Assembly (NCBI GenBank): GCA_027485535.1
Contig: JAIXQV010000173.1
Span: forward strand, 1 to 16,926
DNA: 16,926 nt
DNA from: Oxalobacteraceae bacterium
GTDB lineage: Bacteria > Pseudomonadota > Gammaproteobacteria > Burkholderiales > Burkholderiaceae_D
Reading direction: 5' to 3'
Numbering within the stretch: the first letter of the stretch is position 1; every line of letters begins with the position of its first letter. The position numbers and the translations under genes were made by a program. Under the pieces are notes generated by a model. That model saw only the letters and a program-made list of their open reading frames with translations. It was not told where the DNA came from and searched no databases. Positions 1-8,882 of the stretch are shown one piece after another.

Positions 1-1
1 A

Positions 2-484
2 CAGTTGGAAATCGATTGCGCGAACCTTGTAGACGCCAACACTCTTGCCGGTACTCAGCCACTTTTAGTTGACGCCAACCGGATCACGCTGGCGCGCCGT
101 TTGCAGCCTGAGGCGCAAGCAGGTGCCTTACAACTCGTGACATGGCGTTGGCGGGATGGTGTGCTGACACGCGAGGAAACTGTGCCCACTCGCGACCTGA
201 ATCAACTCCAGCGCGACTGGCAGACGGTGCAGACCGGTAGTGCCACCGCGATCAAATTATTAAGCGGTGTACAGCAGATGGTGCCGCGAGTATGGACCGA
301 TGACGGCCTTGGCTGGCGGGCGTGGCAGCAGATGAGTCAACCAATCGTTTCACGCGGCTCATTAATGAACCCGCAGACTGGCACCACCGCAACCCAAACC
401 GTCTGGCGCGGTCTGGAAGTATCACTGCGACAGCCCGGTCGCGCTGCCAGCATGACCAAGATTTTTATGCTGGGAGCGGTATGA
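2..484 (+). CDS. gspJ: Type II secretion minor pseudopilin GspJ, 3' part only
   Basis: This is the C-terminal part (about 160 residues) of GspJ, a minor pseudopilin of the pseudopilus tip in the type II secretion system. The reading frame is open to the window edge, so the prepilin leader and N-terminal helix lie outside. The identification rests on the C-terminal pattern VWTDDGLGWRAW followed by a short loop and WRGLEVSL, which matches the end of GspJ proteins, and on gspK following directly. The apparent TTG start at position 5 is an artefact of the cut. The TGA stop at 482-484 overlaps the gspK ATG in an ATGA junction, which indicates translational coupling. The protein is expected to pair with GspI and GspK at the tip; this is family knowledge, not visible here. 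Confidence 0.85.
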   Translation, partial: QLEIDCANLVDANTLAGTQPLLVDANRITLARRLQPEAQAGALQLVTWRWRDGVLTREETVPTRDLNQLQRDWQTVQTGSATAIKLLSGVQQMVPRVWTDDGLGWRAWQQMSQPIVSRGSLMNPQTGTTATQTVWRGLEVSLRQPGRAASMTKIFMLGAV

Positions 485-1425
485 GACGCGTGACGCATCG
501 CTTGTCACCACGCAGCCAGCGCGGCGTTGCCGTCGTGACCGCATTGTTCCTCACGACTTTAGCGGTGACGATTGTCGCGAGTTTGTTTTGGCAACAACAA
601 CTTCAGGTTCGTTCGATAGAGAATCAACGACTGCAATTGCAGCAGCAGTGGGTGTTGCGTGGTGCACTGGACTGGGCACGTTTAATTCTGCGTGAAGACG
701 CGAGAAACTCTGCTCGGGACGATTTGAGCGAGCCGTGGGCAATGCCGCTGGCGCCAACCCGGCTGGACCGCTACGTTGATTCCGCGGCCTCGGGGGGCGA
801 CGCCGGTAGCGCTGTGCTGTCGGGCTCAATTCAGGATGCTCAAGGCAAGTTCAACCTCACCAACCTTGCGACGCAAGATAGCATCAACGTACCTGAGGTA
901 GAAGCCTTGGCACGCCTGCTATCCCTCTTGAGGGAAGACCCCGCCTTGGCAAATCTGATCGCGCAGCAAGTCGCCGCCACCGGCCGTGCTGCGCTTAATC
1001 CGCGTCCAGACACGGCTCGGCCTATCGGCCTTACGCAGCTGGATGATCTGCTGACCGTGCCGGGATGTACCCCGCAAGTGATCAATGCGATGCGTCCGCA
1101 CGTGGTAATACTGCCGGTGAATACGCCGGTCAACATCAACACCGCCAGCCCTGAGGTGCTTGCGGCCCGCGTACCAGGATTATCGCTGGCTGATGCCAAT
1201 ACGCTGACCAACAGTCGGCGTCAGGCGTCGTTTCGGGATCTGGCCGATCTTGCTGCGCGCTTGCCTAACCGGACAATCGGTGTCAATAGCAGCCGTCTCG
1301 GCGTGGCCAGCAGCTACTTCATGGTGACTGGTCGTGTCACCATCCGTCATTCAACGCTACAAATTCAGGCCTTGGTAGAGCGCCAGCCCAGTGCTACCCG
1401 GCTGCTCTGGGTCAAAGAAATCTAA
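481..1425 (+). CDS. gspK: Type II secretion minor pseudopilin GspK
   Basis: GspK, 314 residues, is the large minor pseudopilin that caps the pseudopilus tip with GspI and GspJ. Residues 1-15 form a short basic leader ending in SQRG; prepilin peptidase should cut after Gly15, ahead of the hydrophobic helix VAVVTALFLTTLAV (about 16-36). As expected for GspK, the mature helix has no Glu at position 5. The large C-terminal domain carries NINTASPEVLAA near residues 220-235, the helix-hairpin-like stretch typical of GspK. The frame stays open upstream to 322, but I chose ATG 481: it gives a correct prepilin leader, has GGGAG at 471-475 as ribosome site and makes an ATGA overlap with gspJ. The TAA stop abuts the gspL ATG with no gap. 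Confidence 0.93.
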   Translation: MRRVTHRLSPRSQRGVAVVTALFLTTLAVTIVASLFWQQQLQVRSIENQRLQLQQQWVLRGALDWARLILREDARNSARDDLSEPWAMPLAPTRLDRYVDSAASGGDAGSAVLSGSIQDAQGKFNLTNLATQDSINVPEVEALARLLSLLREDPALANLIAQQVAATGRAALNPRPDTARPIGLTQLDDLLTVPGCTPQVINAMRPHVVILPVNTPVNINTASPEVLAARVPGLSLADANTLTNSRRQASFRDLADLAARLPNRTIGVNSSRLGVASSYFMVTGRVTIRHSTLQIQALVERQPSATRLLWVKEI

Positions 1426-2682
1426 ATGACACGCGAATCAACCACCGACAGCCTCTACCTCAGGCTACCTGCACGCAGCACCACCACAAGCGCGCCGAAC
1501 AACAGCCCTCTGTCCCTGGCAGTAGCGATGCGCGGCCGATCGTTAAGAAGCGCTGTCGGCACCCTGACCGAGCTAGCGCCGCAATTAACCCAAGTGTCTG
1601 AGGTCGTCTTGCTGCTCGCTGCCAGTGATGTCACGCTGTTGCGGATGCCAGTGCCGCCACTCACTGCGGCGCGCTTGCAGGCTGCCTTACCGTCGCTGGT
1701 GGAAGAGCGCGTTATTGGTGAGACCGCTGATTGTGTCATTGCAGCAGCGCCGGAAACGGGTGGACAAAGACTGATCGCATTAGTCGATCGGGGTTGGCTA
1801 GAGCAATGGGTCGACGCGCTCAGGTCGCTTGGCGCTCGCCGGATTCGTGCACTCCCGATGGCGCTGTGTTTACCCGAACCGGTGGCCGAATTGTCCGCTG
1901 CGCTGCTCAAAAATTCGAATCAGTATGAGCTAGCCGTGCGGCTGTCCGCTCATGAAGGGCTCGGCCTGCCCGTCGAGGTCGATGATGAAACTCAACTACC
2001 TGCAGCCGTTGCGCAGTTGCTGGCGACCGTTGCTCCACAGCGCCCGGTAGAACTGTCGGTGCCCACGGCGCAGAGCGAGTGGTTTCATACGTGGTTTGAA
2101 GCGCAGCAAGTCAGTCGCGTAAAGCTGGTTGAGCAACAATGGAGTGACTGGATCACCGCCAGCGCGCGTGTGCCGGTGGATCTGATGACTGCTATGGGTG
2201 GCCATCAGCGTTCGAGCATCTCGCTGCGCGAGTGGCGTTGGCCAATCGCGCTGGCAGGCACGCTAGCATGTCTGAATATCATCGCGCTGAATGCAGACTG
2301 GTGGCGACTACGCAGCGAAGGTTTGCAGTTGCAGGATGACATCACCGGCATCTACCAGCGCAGCTTCCCCAACGACAAAGTCGTACTAGACCCGCTTGCG
2401 CAGATGAAGCAAAAGCTGGCGGTAGCGCGTCAAGCATCCGGCCAGCTAAGTAACTCGGATTATGTCGTGCTCAGCGCAGCGCTGGGTGAAGCGTGGCGCG
2501 AAGCAGGCAATGACATGCGTGCGATCGCCACCCTGGATTACGCAGAGGGCAGGCTCAACATCAAGCTCAAGCAAGGCGTCCAGGTATCACTCGAAGCCAT
2601 GCGTGGGCCGCTGGCCACGCGACAGCTCCAGCTTACGCCTTCGCCCGCAGATCCTTTGCTGCTACAAGTGAGGAATTTATGA
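1426..2682 (+). CDS. gspL: Type II secretion inner-membrane protein GspL
   Basis: GspL, 418 residues, is a bitopic inner-membrane protein that ties the cytoplasmic ATPase GspE to the membrane platform through GspM. The N-terminal part (about residues 30-255) is the actin-like cytoplasmic domain, visible in stretches such as EVVLLLAASDVTLLRMPVPP and LPSLVEERV. One transmembrane segment lies at about 272-292 (starting WPIALAGTLACLNIIALNA). A periplasmic ferredoxin-like domain of about 125 residues follows. The length fits the family. The start codon directly follows the gspK stop, and the end overlaps gspM in ATGA, so synthesis is probably coupled across K-L-M. The first 30 or so residues are low in conserved pattern, and nothing else marks the start than the abutting position. 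Confidence 0.92.
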   Translation: MTRESTTDSLYLRLPARSTTTSAPNNSPLSLAVAMRGRSLRSAVGTLTELAPQLTQVSEVVLLLAASDVTLLRMPVPPLTAARLQAALPSLVEERVIGETADCVIAAAPETGGQRLIALVDRGWLEQWVDALRSLGARRIRALPMALCLPEPVAELSAALLKNSNQYELAVRLSAHEGLGLPVEVDDETQLPAAVAQLLATVAPQRPVELSVPTAQSEWFHTWFEAQQVSRVKLVEQQWSDWITASARVPVDLMTAMGGHQRSSISLREWRWPIALAGTLACLNIIALNADWWRLRSEGLQLQDDITGIYQRSFPNDKVVLDPLAQMKQKLAVARQASGQLSNSDYVVLSAALGEAWREAGNDMRAIATLDYAEGRLNIKLKQGVQVSLEAMRGPLATRQLQLTPSPADPLLLQVRNL

Positions 2683-3173
2683 TGCAACGGCTGCGGGATA
2701 GTAAATTCTGGCGCGAGCGTACCGCGCGCGAACAGCGGCTGCTGAGTGCCGGTTCTGCAGTACTGCTACTGATCGTGCTCTTGTTAGGTTTAATCGAGCC
2801 CGCGCTAAAGGGTCGACAGGAGTGGCAAGGCGCGCTACCACAGTTGCGCGCCGATCGCGCGCAGATGCAATCGTTCGCCGAGCAACTCGGTAGCGGAGCA
2901 TCGCCAGCAGCGCGCGAATCGCGCCCGATTGACCGGGCTGCCCTAGAGCGGAGCCTCACTGATGCCGGTATCAAGCCGGCCTCATTAGAGCTGTCGAATG
3001 GACTGATCCGGGCGCGCTGGAGCGACGTGTCATTTAGTGCGCTCAACCGGTGGCTACTACAAATGCAACGCGAGCAAGCCTTGTCTGTGACCGAGGCGAA
3101 CATCAGTGCCCGCGAGCGCGTTGATCATGTCGACGCGACGGTTGCACTGCGGTCCTTGCGGTCTGCACCATGA
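2679..3173 (+). CDS. gspM: Type II secretion inner-membrane protein GspM
   Basis: GspM, 164 residues, is a small bitopic protein that partners GspL in the inner-membrane platform. The layout is typical: a charged N-terminus with arginines (REQRLL), one transmembrane helix at about 21-39 (LLSAGSAVLLLIVLLLGLIE), a helical spacer, and a small periplasmic ferredoxin-like domain ending LQMQREQALSVTEANISAR. AGGA at 2671-2674 serves as ribosome site for ATG 2679; a second ATG follows directly at 2682. The gene overlaps gspL upstream and gspN downstream by four bases each (ATGA), so L, M and N are likely made in fixed proportion. GspM sequences diverge fast; the call depends on layout plus position. 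Confidence 0.9.
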   Translation: MMQRLRDSKFWRERTAREQRLLSAGSAVLLLIVLLLGLIEPALKGRQEWQGALPQLRADRAQMQSFAEQLGSGASPAARESRPIDRAALERSLTDAGIKPASLELSNGLIRARWSDVSFSALNRWLLQMQREQALSVTEANISARERVDHVDATVALRSLRSAP

Positions 3174-3943
3174 GACGAGCGCTGCTCTGGGTGATGGCCG
3201 GCCTGCTGACCGCTTCCGTCACGGCGCTTGCAAGTGCACCAGCGGCATGGTTAGTGCCGCTGATTGACCGTCAGACCGGTGGCCGCTTTTCTATGGCCGA
3301 TGTGCAAGGCAGCCTGTGGCGCGGCTCTGCGATCATCGGTGCCGCCGCCGCACGCGACGAGCCGCTGGCCCCGCTGCTGCCCGGGCGCTGTGCTTGGCAG
3401 ATCTCACCGATGGTGCTGCTGGGTAGGCTCGATATTCAATTTGAAAACCCTTCCGTGACACCGCAAGCAATCACAATTCGTGGCGACTGGTCACGCTGGG
3501 AAATCGGACCGGGAAGCTTCAGTTTGCCGGCTGATGGTTTGAGCGCGCTGGGCGCGCCACTCAACACCATCCAGCCAGCAGGTACTCTGCGCGCCAGTTG
3601 GCCATTACTGCAGGTGGTGCGTGAAGGACGCGATGTCAAAGTGACCGGCAAGCTACAGATCGATCTGACACAAATGGTGTCCGCCTTATCGCCGGTCAAG
3701 CCGCTTGGCGCGTATCGTCTGCACATTGACTTCCGAGGTGACTCGAGCAAGCTCGATCTACAAAGCTTGTCCGGGCCCCTACTGCTCACCGGTCGGGGAG
3801 AAATTGTTCGGGGGGCGCTGCGTTTTTCAGGGCAGGCGAGCGCTCAAGAAGGCGAGGAGAACCGGTTAGCAGCACTGATGAACTTGCTGGGTCAGCGCCG
3901 GCAGGTCGGCAACCAGAATATTGTGGCACTCGAATTCCAATGA
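3170..3943 (+). CDS. gspN: Type II secretion protein GspN
   Basis: GspN, 257 residues, is an accessory inner-membrane component found in only some type II systems, and its role is poorly known. It has an N-terminal signal anchor (about residues 4-22). The family pattern follows: PAAWLVPLIDRQTGGRF, then DVQGSLWRGSA, then a beta-rich periplasmic domain with paired CAWQISP and RGDWSRWEIGPG strands. The length matches the family. The ATG overlaps the gspM stop. The TGA stop at 3941-3943 ends the tightly overlapped J-N block, and a gap of up to 55 nt precedes gspD. Presence of gspN together with the rest of the set supports a betaproteobacterial or related origin. Confidence 0.9.
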   Translation: MRRALLWVMAGLLTASVTALASAPAAWLVPLIDRQTGGRFSMADVQGSLWRGSAIIGAAAARDEPLAPLLPGRCAWQISPMVLLGRLDIQFENPSVTPQAITIRGDWSRWEIGPGSFSLPADGLSALGAPLNTIQPAGTLRASWPLLQVVREGRDVKVTGKLQIDLTQMVSALSPVKPLGAYRLHIDFRGDSSKLDLQSLSGPLLLTGRGEIVRGALRFSGQASAQEGEENRLAALMNLLGQRRQVGNQNIVALEFQ

Positions 3944-3998
3944 AGACGGGTTTATGAATCGTTTGAACTACCCAGGGACAGGATCGGAACCATCTCTC

Positions 3999-6152
3999 AT
4001 GAAAACAACTACACGATACTTTGTACTGCTCGCTGCGTTGGCGGTTGGACCCGTCATGGCTCAGGAGCCGCACGAGAAGCAGGCCACGCTGAATTTCGTT
4101 AGTGCTGACATCGAATCTGTCGTGCGCGCCATCGGTCATTACACCGGTAATACCTTCGTTATCGATCCACGCGTCAAGGGTACGATTAACTTGGTTTCAG
4201 AGAAACCACTGAATAAAGCACAGGCCTTTGAATTACTCGGCTCGGTGCTGCGGCTGCAGGGCTTTGCGCTGGTCAAGACGCCCGACTTTGTCAAAGTCGT
4301 CCCTGAAGCGGATGCCAAGCTGCAATCTGTACCGGTACAGGTTGGCAAACTACGTGGCGATCAGATAGCGACTCAGGTATTCGCACTCAATCATCAAAAT
4401 GCCACTGGCCTAGTGGCGGTGCTGCGGCCGCTGATTTCACCCAACAACACCGTCGTCGCGGATACCACCAACAACACATTAGTCATCACCGACTACGCCG
4501 ATAACCTGAAACGCTTAGGGCGGATTATCGCCACCTTGGACACGCCAACCATTGCCGATTTAGACGTTGTACGTCTCGAGCATGCGATTGCTTTAGATCT
4601 GGCGGTGACTATCAATCGCTTACTGGACAACACACTTGCGCCCGGCGTTGCCAGCGGCCAGCCCGATCAGTCACGGGTGATGGTGCTAGCCGATGCGCGC
4701 ACCAACTCGCTCATCGTTCGCGCGCCGAATGCTGCGCGCGCCAACCTAGCGCGCACCCTGATCGCCAAACTCGACCAGCCCACTGCACTACCGGGTAATG
4801 TGCATGTGGTGTACCTGCGAAACGCTGAGGCGAGTAAGCTCGCTCAGGTTCTGCGCGCGGTTGTTGCCAGTGAAAGCAGCACGGCGATGCCAATGACCCC
4901 CAGTCAGTCAACGCCACCACCACCCACCGCAAGCAATATCGCCACGAGCGGTAGCCCGCAAGGCATGACCAGTTCGCCAGCGCCACTACAAGGGCCGCTT
5001 CCTACGGGTGGTGTGGCCGGCTTTATTCAAGCAGACCCCAGCACGAACACCTTGATCATCACAGCAAATGAGCGGGTGTACCGCAACCTCCGCGTGATCA
5101 TCGATCAGCTTGATGCACGCCGCGCACAGGTCTATGTAGAGTCCTTGATTGTCGAAATTAGTGCTGACAGAGCCGCCCAACTTGGTGTGCAGTGGGCAGG
5201 TTTATCAGGTGATGGTGGCGCTGGCTACCGAGTCGGCTTGTTAACTGGTTTTGGTAGTGGTGGCGACAACCTAGTACAGCAGGCTGGCGCCACACTCACT
5301 TCCAGCGGCACACCACTGGTGCCCGGGAATGGACTCACCGCCGTACTGGCAAAACAAAATGCCAATGGTCAGATTGGGCTTGGTGTGCTTGCCCGCGCTC
5401 TTGAAACCGATACCAAGGCAAATATTTTGTCGATGCCGAACCTGATCACGCTTGATAATGAAGAAGCGCGCATCATCGTTGGCCAGAACGTCCCTTTCAT
5501 CACCGGTCAATTTACCACTGCAGCCTCAGGTGGTACCTCCGGCGTGAACCCATTTCAAACTATCGAACGTCGCGATATTGGTCTATCACTGCGTGTGCGC
5601 CCCACCATCTCGCAAGGCGGTACGGTGAAGATGGCGATTTATCAAGAGACCTCGAACATCCAGCAGTCGACTGCTTCTGGGCTCATCACCAGTAAGCGAT
5701 CAATTGATACGAATGTGTTAGTCGACGACGGCCAGATCATCGTGCTAGGTGGTCTGATTGAAGATACCGTTTCCGACACCATGGAAAAAGTGCCGGGCTT
5801 GGGTAACTTGCCGCTGTTTGGTTATCTATTTCGCTATCAATCTAAACGTCGTACTAAAACCAATCTGATGGTGTTCTTACGACCCACCGTCATACGTAGC
5901 AATGAGCAAAGTGTATCGGTCGCGAGCGATCGCTACGACTATATTCGCGACGCGCAAAGTTCTCTGCAGCCCACACCGAATGCGCTGCTGCCACAGACCG
6001 ACAGGCCGCAGCTGCCGCCTTTGGAAGACGGTAAGCCAGTTGGTGGCGCCCTGCTGAATCGCAGCGCGCCGGTGACAGATTTCACTGCACCTAAACCCGC
6101 TGGTTCACCTGAAACCTTTCGGGTTGAACCACCGCAAATCGAGCAACGCTAG
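3999..6152 (+). CDS. gspD: Type II secretion secretin GspD
   Basis: GspD, 717 residues from this start, forms the outer-membrane channel through which folded exoproteins leave. Residues 1-21 are a signal peptide ending VMA, with Gln22 as likely first mature residue. Domains in order: N0 (about 28-101), N1 (about 123-183), N2 (about 187-261), N3 (about 266-372), the secretin beta-barrel (about 395-633) with VGQNVPFITGQ at 494-504 and the hallmark VPGLGNLPLFGYLFR at 598-612, then a tail of about 85 residues rich in Pro. N3 is split by a low-complexity Pro/Ser/Thr/Gly linker at about 290-338. An in-frame ATG at 3954 would lie 10 nt after gspN but puts 15 extra residues before the signal peptide. 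I prefer 3999 for its clean leader, though its ribosome site is weak (GGAA about 10 nt upstream). Confidence 0.95.
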   Translation: MKTTTRYFVLLAALAVGPVMAQEPHEKQATLNFVSADIESVVRAIGHYTGNTFVIDPRVKGTINLVSEKPLNKAQAFELLGSVLRLQGFALVKTPDFVKVVPEADAKLQSVPVQVGKLRGDQIATQVFALNHQNATGLVAVLRPLISPNNTVVADTTNNTLVITDYADNLKRLGRIIATLDTPTIADLDVVRLEHAIALDLAVTINRLLDNTLAPGVASGQPDQSRVMVLADARTNSLIVRAPNAARANLARTLIAKLDQPTALPGNVHVVYLRNAEASKLAQVLRAVVASESSTAMPMTPSQSTPPPPTASNIATSGSPQGMTSSPAPLQGPLPTGGVAGFIQADPSTNTLIITANERVYRNLRVIIDQLDARRAQVYVESLIVEISADRAAQLGVQWAGLSGDGGAGYRVGLLTGFGSGGDNLVQQAGATLTSSGTPLVPGNGLTAVLAKQNANGQIGLGVLARALETDTKANILSMPNLITLDNEEARIIVGQNVPFITGQFTTAASGGTSGVNPFQTIERRDIGLSLRVRPTISQGGTVKMAIYQETSNIQQSTASGLITSKRSIDTNVLVDDGQIIVLGGLIEDTVSDTMEKVPGLGNLPLFGYLFRYQSKRRTKTNLMVFLRPTVIRSNEQSVSVASDRYDYIRDAQSSLQPTPNALLPQTDRPQLPPLEDGKPVGGALLNRSAPVTDFTAPKPAGSPETFRVEPPQIEQR

Positions 6153-6188
6153 ATTAATGATGAACACAACTAGGGTCACCCCGCAGTC

Positions 6189-7625
6189 ATGAGCGCACGT
6201 CTACAAGACCCCCGCTTACTACCGTTCGCCTTCGCGCGCGATTTTGGTGTCTTGGCGCAGGCGGGTGTGGCGGACGAACCGGTCGATGTCTGGGTGTCGG
6301 AGGTAACCCCACCGGCTGCACTGGCTGAGATCAGCCGTCGGTTTGGCAGAGTACGAATCAATACCCTGCCGCGCGAGCAACTCGAGCGAGCCATCGCGCA
6401 AGCCTACGCCAGCAGCGGTGGCGACGCCGCGCAAGTGGTGGGCGAAGTCGAGTCGGATCTCGACCTCGCACGGCTGATGCAAGAAATGCCGGCGGTTGAA
6501 GATTTGCTTGAAGCGGCTGATGATGCGCCGGTGATTCGTATGATCAACGCGCTTTTGACACAAGCGCTGCGTGAGGGTGCCTCGGATATTCATATCGAGC
6601 CCTTCGAGCAGATCTCGATCGTACGCTTTCGGATTGATGGTCGGCTGCGCGATGTGGTGCGCCCCAAGAAAGGTATACACGCCGCCTTGATCTCACGTAT
6701 CAAGATCATGTCGCAGCTGGATATTGCCGAGAAGCGTCTGCCCCAAGATGGTCGCATCACTTTGCGGGTGGGTGGCAAGGCGGTAGATGTGCGTGTCTCC
6801 ACACTGCCGACTGGCCACGGAGAGCGCGCGGTGCTGCGCCTGCTGGATAAAGAAGGCGGACGCATGGACTTGCAACAACTCGGCATGAGCGACGGCACCC
6901 GCACACAGTTTGATCAGCTGATCTCGCAGCCACACGGCATTGTGTTGGTAACCGGGCCAACGGGCTCGGGTAAAACTACCACGCTATACGCGGCGCTCAC
7001 CCAGCTCAATACCCCCACCACCAACGTACTTACGGTAGAAGATCCCATTGAATATGAATTGCCCGGTGTCGGTCAGACCCAGGTCAATGCGCGTATCGAC
7101 ATGAGTTTTGCCAAAGCGCTGCGCGCTATTCTTCGGCAAGACCCTGATGTGATCATGATTGGCGAGATACGCGATCTTGAAACCGCGCAGATCGCCGTAC
7201 AAGCCTCACTCACCGGCCACTTGGTGCTGGCGACCTTGCACACGAATGATGCCCCAGCGGCGGTCACCCGCTTGCTGGATATGGGTATCGAGCCGTTTTT
7301 GTTATCGTCGTCATTGCTCGGTGTTCTGGCACAACGGCTGGTACGCAAGTTATGCCCGCACTGCAAACGCTTTGACGGTACCCAATGGCACGAGGTGGGT
7401 TGTGATAAGTGTGCCCGCACTGGTTACCACGGACGCGTCGGCATTTACGAGTTGTTACTCACCACCGATCAGATTCGCGCGCAAATTCATGACCGCGCCT
7501 CGGAGGCTCGTATTCGAGATACGGCGCTGCGCGATGGCATGCGCACGATGTATGAGGATGGTGCGCGATGGGTGAACGATGGCACCACCACCGAGGCTGA
7601 GCTGTTACGAATCACTAAAGAATAA
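6189..7625 (+). CDS. gspE: Type II secretion ATPase GspE
   Basis: GspE, 478 residues, is the cytoplasmic hexameric ATPase that drives pseudopilus assembly. The N-terminal part (about 1-110) binds GspL in the family. The ATPase core shows ASDIHIEP (131-138), Walker A GPTGSGKT (256-263, Lys262), the Asp box TVEDPIEYE (282-290), Walker B around IMIGEIRD (322-329, Glu326) and the His box TLHTND (349-354). A four-cysteine zinc site is complete: CPHC at 389-392 and CDKC at 405-408, with only 12 residues between the pairs. The C-terminal GYHGRVGIYELL is intact. The gene starts 36 nt after gspD, with AGGG about 13 nt before ATG 6189. All catalytic residues are present, so the motor should be functional. 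Confidence 0.96.
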   Translation: MSARLQDPRLLPFAFARDFGVLAQAGVADEPVDVWVSEVTPPAALAEISRRFGRVRINTLPREQLERAIAQAYASSGGDAAQVVGEVESDLDLARLMQEMPAVEDLLEAADDAPVIRMINALLTQALREGASDIHIEPFEQISIVRFRIDGRLRDVVRPKKGIHAALISRIKIMSQLDIAEKRLPQDGRITLRVGGKAVDVRVSTLPTGHGERAVLRLLDKEGGRMDLQQLGMSDGTRTQFDQLISQPHGIVLVTGPTGSGKTTTLYAALTQLNTPTTNVLTVEDPIEYELPGVGQTQVNARIDMSFAKALRAILRQDPDVIMIGEIRDLETAQIAVQASLTGHLVLATLHTNDAPAAVTRLLDMGIEPFLLSSSLLGVLAQRLVRKLCPHCKRFDGTQWHEVGCDKCARTGYHGRVGIYELLLTTDQIRAQIHDRASEARIRDTALRDGMRTMYEDGARWVNDGTTTEAELLRITKE

Positions 7626-7653
7626 TTTCACGACAATTCACCGTACCTTTTCG

Positions 7654-8871
7654 ATGCCCGCCTTTCGATACGAAGCCGTGAATGCCACTGGCGCCACCAG
7701 CAAAGGGATATTGCGCGCAGACAGCGCACGCGCAGCACGCTCTGATTTACGTGCGCGCGGCTTGGTACCGCTGGCGCTAGAACTGATCGGCGCCGAGGCC
7801 GCTTCGGGTCAGCGACGCGCATTCCGCTTCGGTGAAAAGCTCTCAACGGTCGAGCTCGCGCTGTTTACAAGACAACTAGCATCGCTACTCGGTTCAAATC
7901 TACCGATGGAGCAAGCGTTCGATGCATTGATGGAGCAAGCCGAGCGCCCGTACCTGCGCGAGCTGACCGCAGCGATCCGATCCGATCTGATGGGTGGTTC
8001 ATCGCTGTCAGATGCACTTGCAAATCATCCGAGAGATTTTGCGGATATCTATCGCGCTTTGGTCAGCGCCGGCGAGCAAACCGGCCAGCTGCCGACCGTC
8101 CTATCGCGATTGGCGGATTACATCGAAAGCCGCAACGCGCTGGTACAAAAACTGCGACTCGCGTTTACCTACCCCGCCATCGTCACTATAGTTGCCTTCG
8201 CGATCGTGATCTTTTTGCTGACCTACGTCGTGCCACAGATTGTCTCGGTATTTGCCAGCACCAAGCAGCAGCTACCGCTACTGACCACCATCATGCTCGC
8301 ACTATCCGGTTTCGTCAGGCAGTGGGGTTGGCTGGTGGCTTTGGTATTGATCACCACATTGGTCCTTTGGCGCCGTAGCTTACGTGACCCCGATCGCAAA
8401 TTACGTTGGCACCGTTGGTTATTGCGAGCACCCATGATTGGCCGTTTTCAGCGTAGCCTCAACACATCACGCTTCGCCAGCACACTCGCGATCACAACCA
8501 GCGCGGGCGTGCCGATCCTGCGTGCGTTGCACACCAGCCGCGATACTCTCTCCAATATGGCGATGCGCCAGCAAGTCGATGAGGCGACCAACGCCGTACG
8601 TGAAGGTGTTAGTTTGGCGCGTGCGCTCGGCGAGCAGCAGAATTTCCCGCCGATGCTGATTCACATGATCCGCGCGGGCGAAGCCACCGGCGAGCTACCG
8701 GCCATGCTCGATCGCGCCGCTCAAATGCAAGCGCAAGATTTGGAACGACGCGCGCTGACGATCGCAGGCTTGCTCGAGCCGATGCTGATACTGACCATGG
8801 GTGTCGTCGTACTGCTCATCGTGCTGGCGGTGCTGATGCCGATCATCGAGATCAATCAATTGGTGAGATAA
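7654..8871 (+). CDS. gspF: Type II secretion inner-membrane platform protein GspF
   Basis: GspF, 405 residues, is the polytopic platform protein that contacts GspE, GspL and the growing pseudopilus. It has the usual duplicated T2SSF domains: one at about 68-195 (SLLGSNLPMEQAFDAL, then VSAGEQTGQLP at 137-147) and one at about 270-395 (TTSAGVPILRAL, then IRAGEATGELP at 339-349). Hydrophobic segments lie at about 173-197, 222-240 and 371-396. I chose ATG 7654 because MPAFRYEAVNATG is the conserved GspF N-terminus and gives the standard length. The frame also opens upstream at 7579 inside gspE, which would add 25 non-conserved residues. No clear ribosome site precedes 7654; the gap to gspE is 28 nt. 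Confidence 0.95.
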   Translation: MPAFRYEAVNATGATSKGILRADSARAARSDLRARGLVPLALELIGAEAASGQRRAFRFGEKLSTVELALFTRQLASLLGSNLPMEQAFDALMEQAERPYLRELTAAIRSDLMGGSSLSDALANHPRDFADIYRALVSAGEQTGQLPTVLSRLADYIESRNALVQKLRLAFTYPAIVTIVAFAIVIFLLTYVVPQIVSVFASTKQQLPLLTTIMLALSGFVRQWGWLVALVLITTLVLWRRSLRDPDRKLRWHRWLLRAPMIGRFQRSLNTSRFASTLAITTSAGVPILRALHTSRDTLSNMAMRQQVDEATNAVREGVSLARALGEQQNFPPMLIHMIRAGEATGELPAMLDRAAQMQAQDLERRALTIAGLLEPMLILTMGVVVLLIVLAVLMPIIEINQLVR

Positions 8872-8882
8872 AGCGAGACCAA

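Noticed and set aside
322..480. In-frame upstream extension of gspK by 53 codons
   Set aside because: It overlaps the end of gspJ and would place a long non-hydrophobic stretch before the prepilin leader. ATG 481 has a ribosome site and the correct leader.
551..1211. Antisense frames over gspK
   Set aside because: Composition is that of a shadow frame (rich in Arg, Ser and Ala) and the sense gene is certain.
6219..7420. Antisense frames over gspE up to 153 codons
   Set aside because: gspE is intact with all its motifs on the + strand. The antisense frames have no motif and no ribosome sites.
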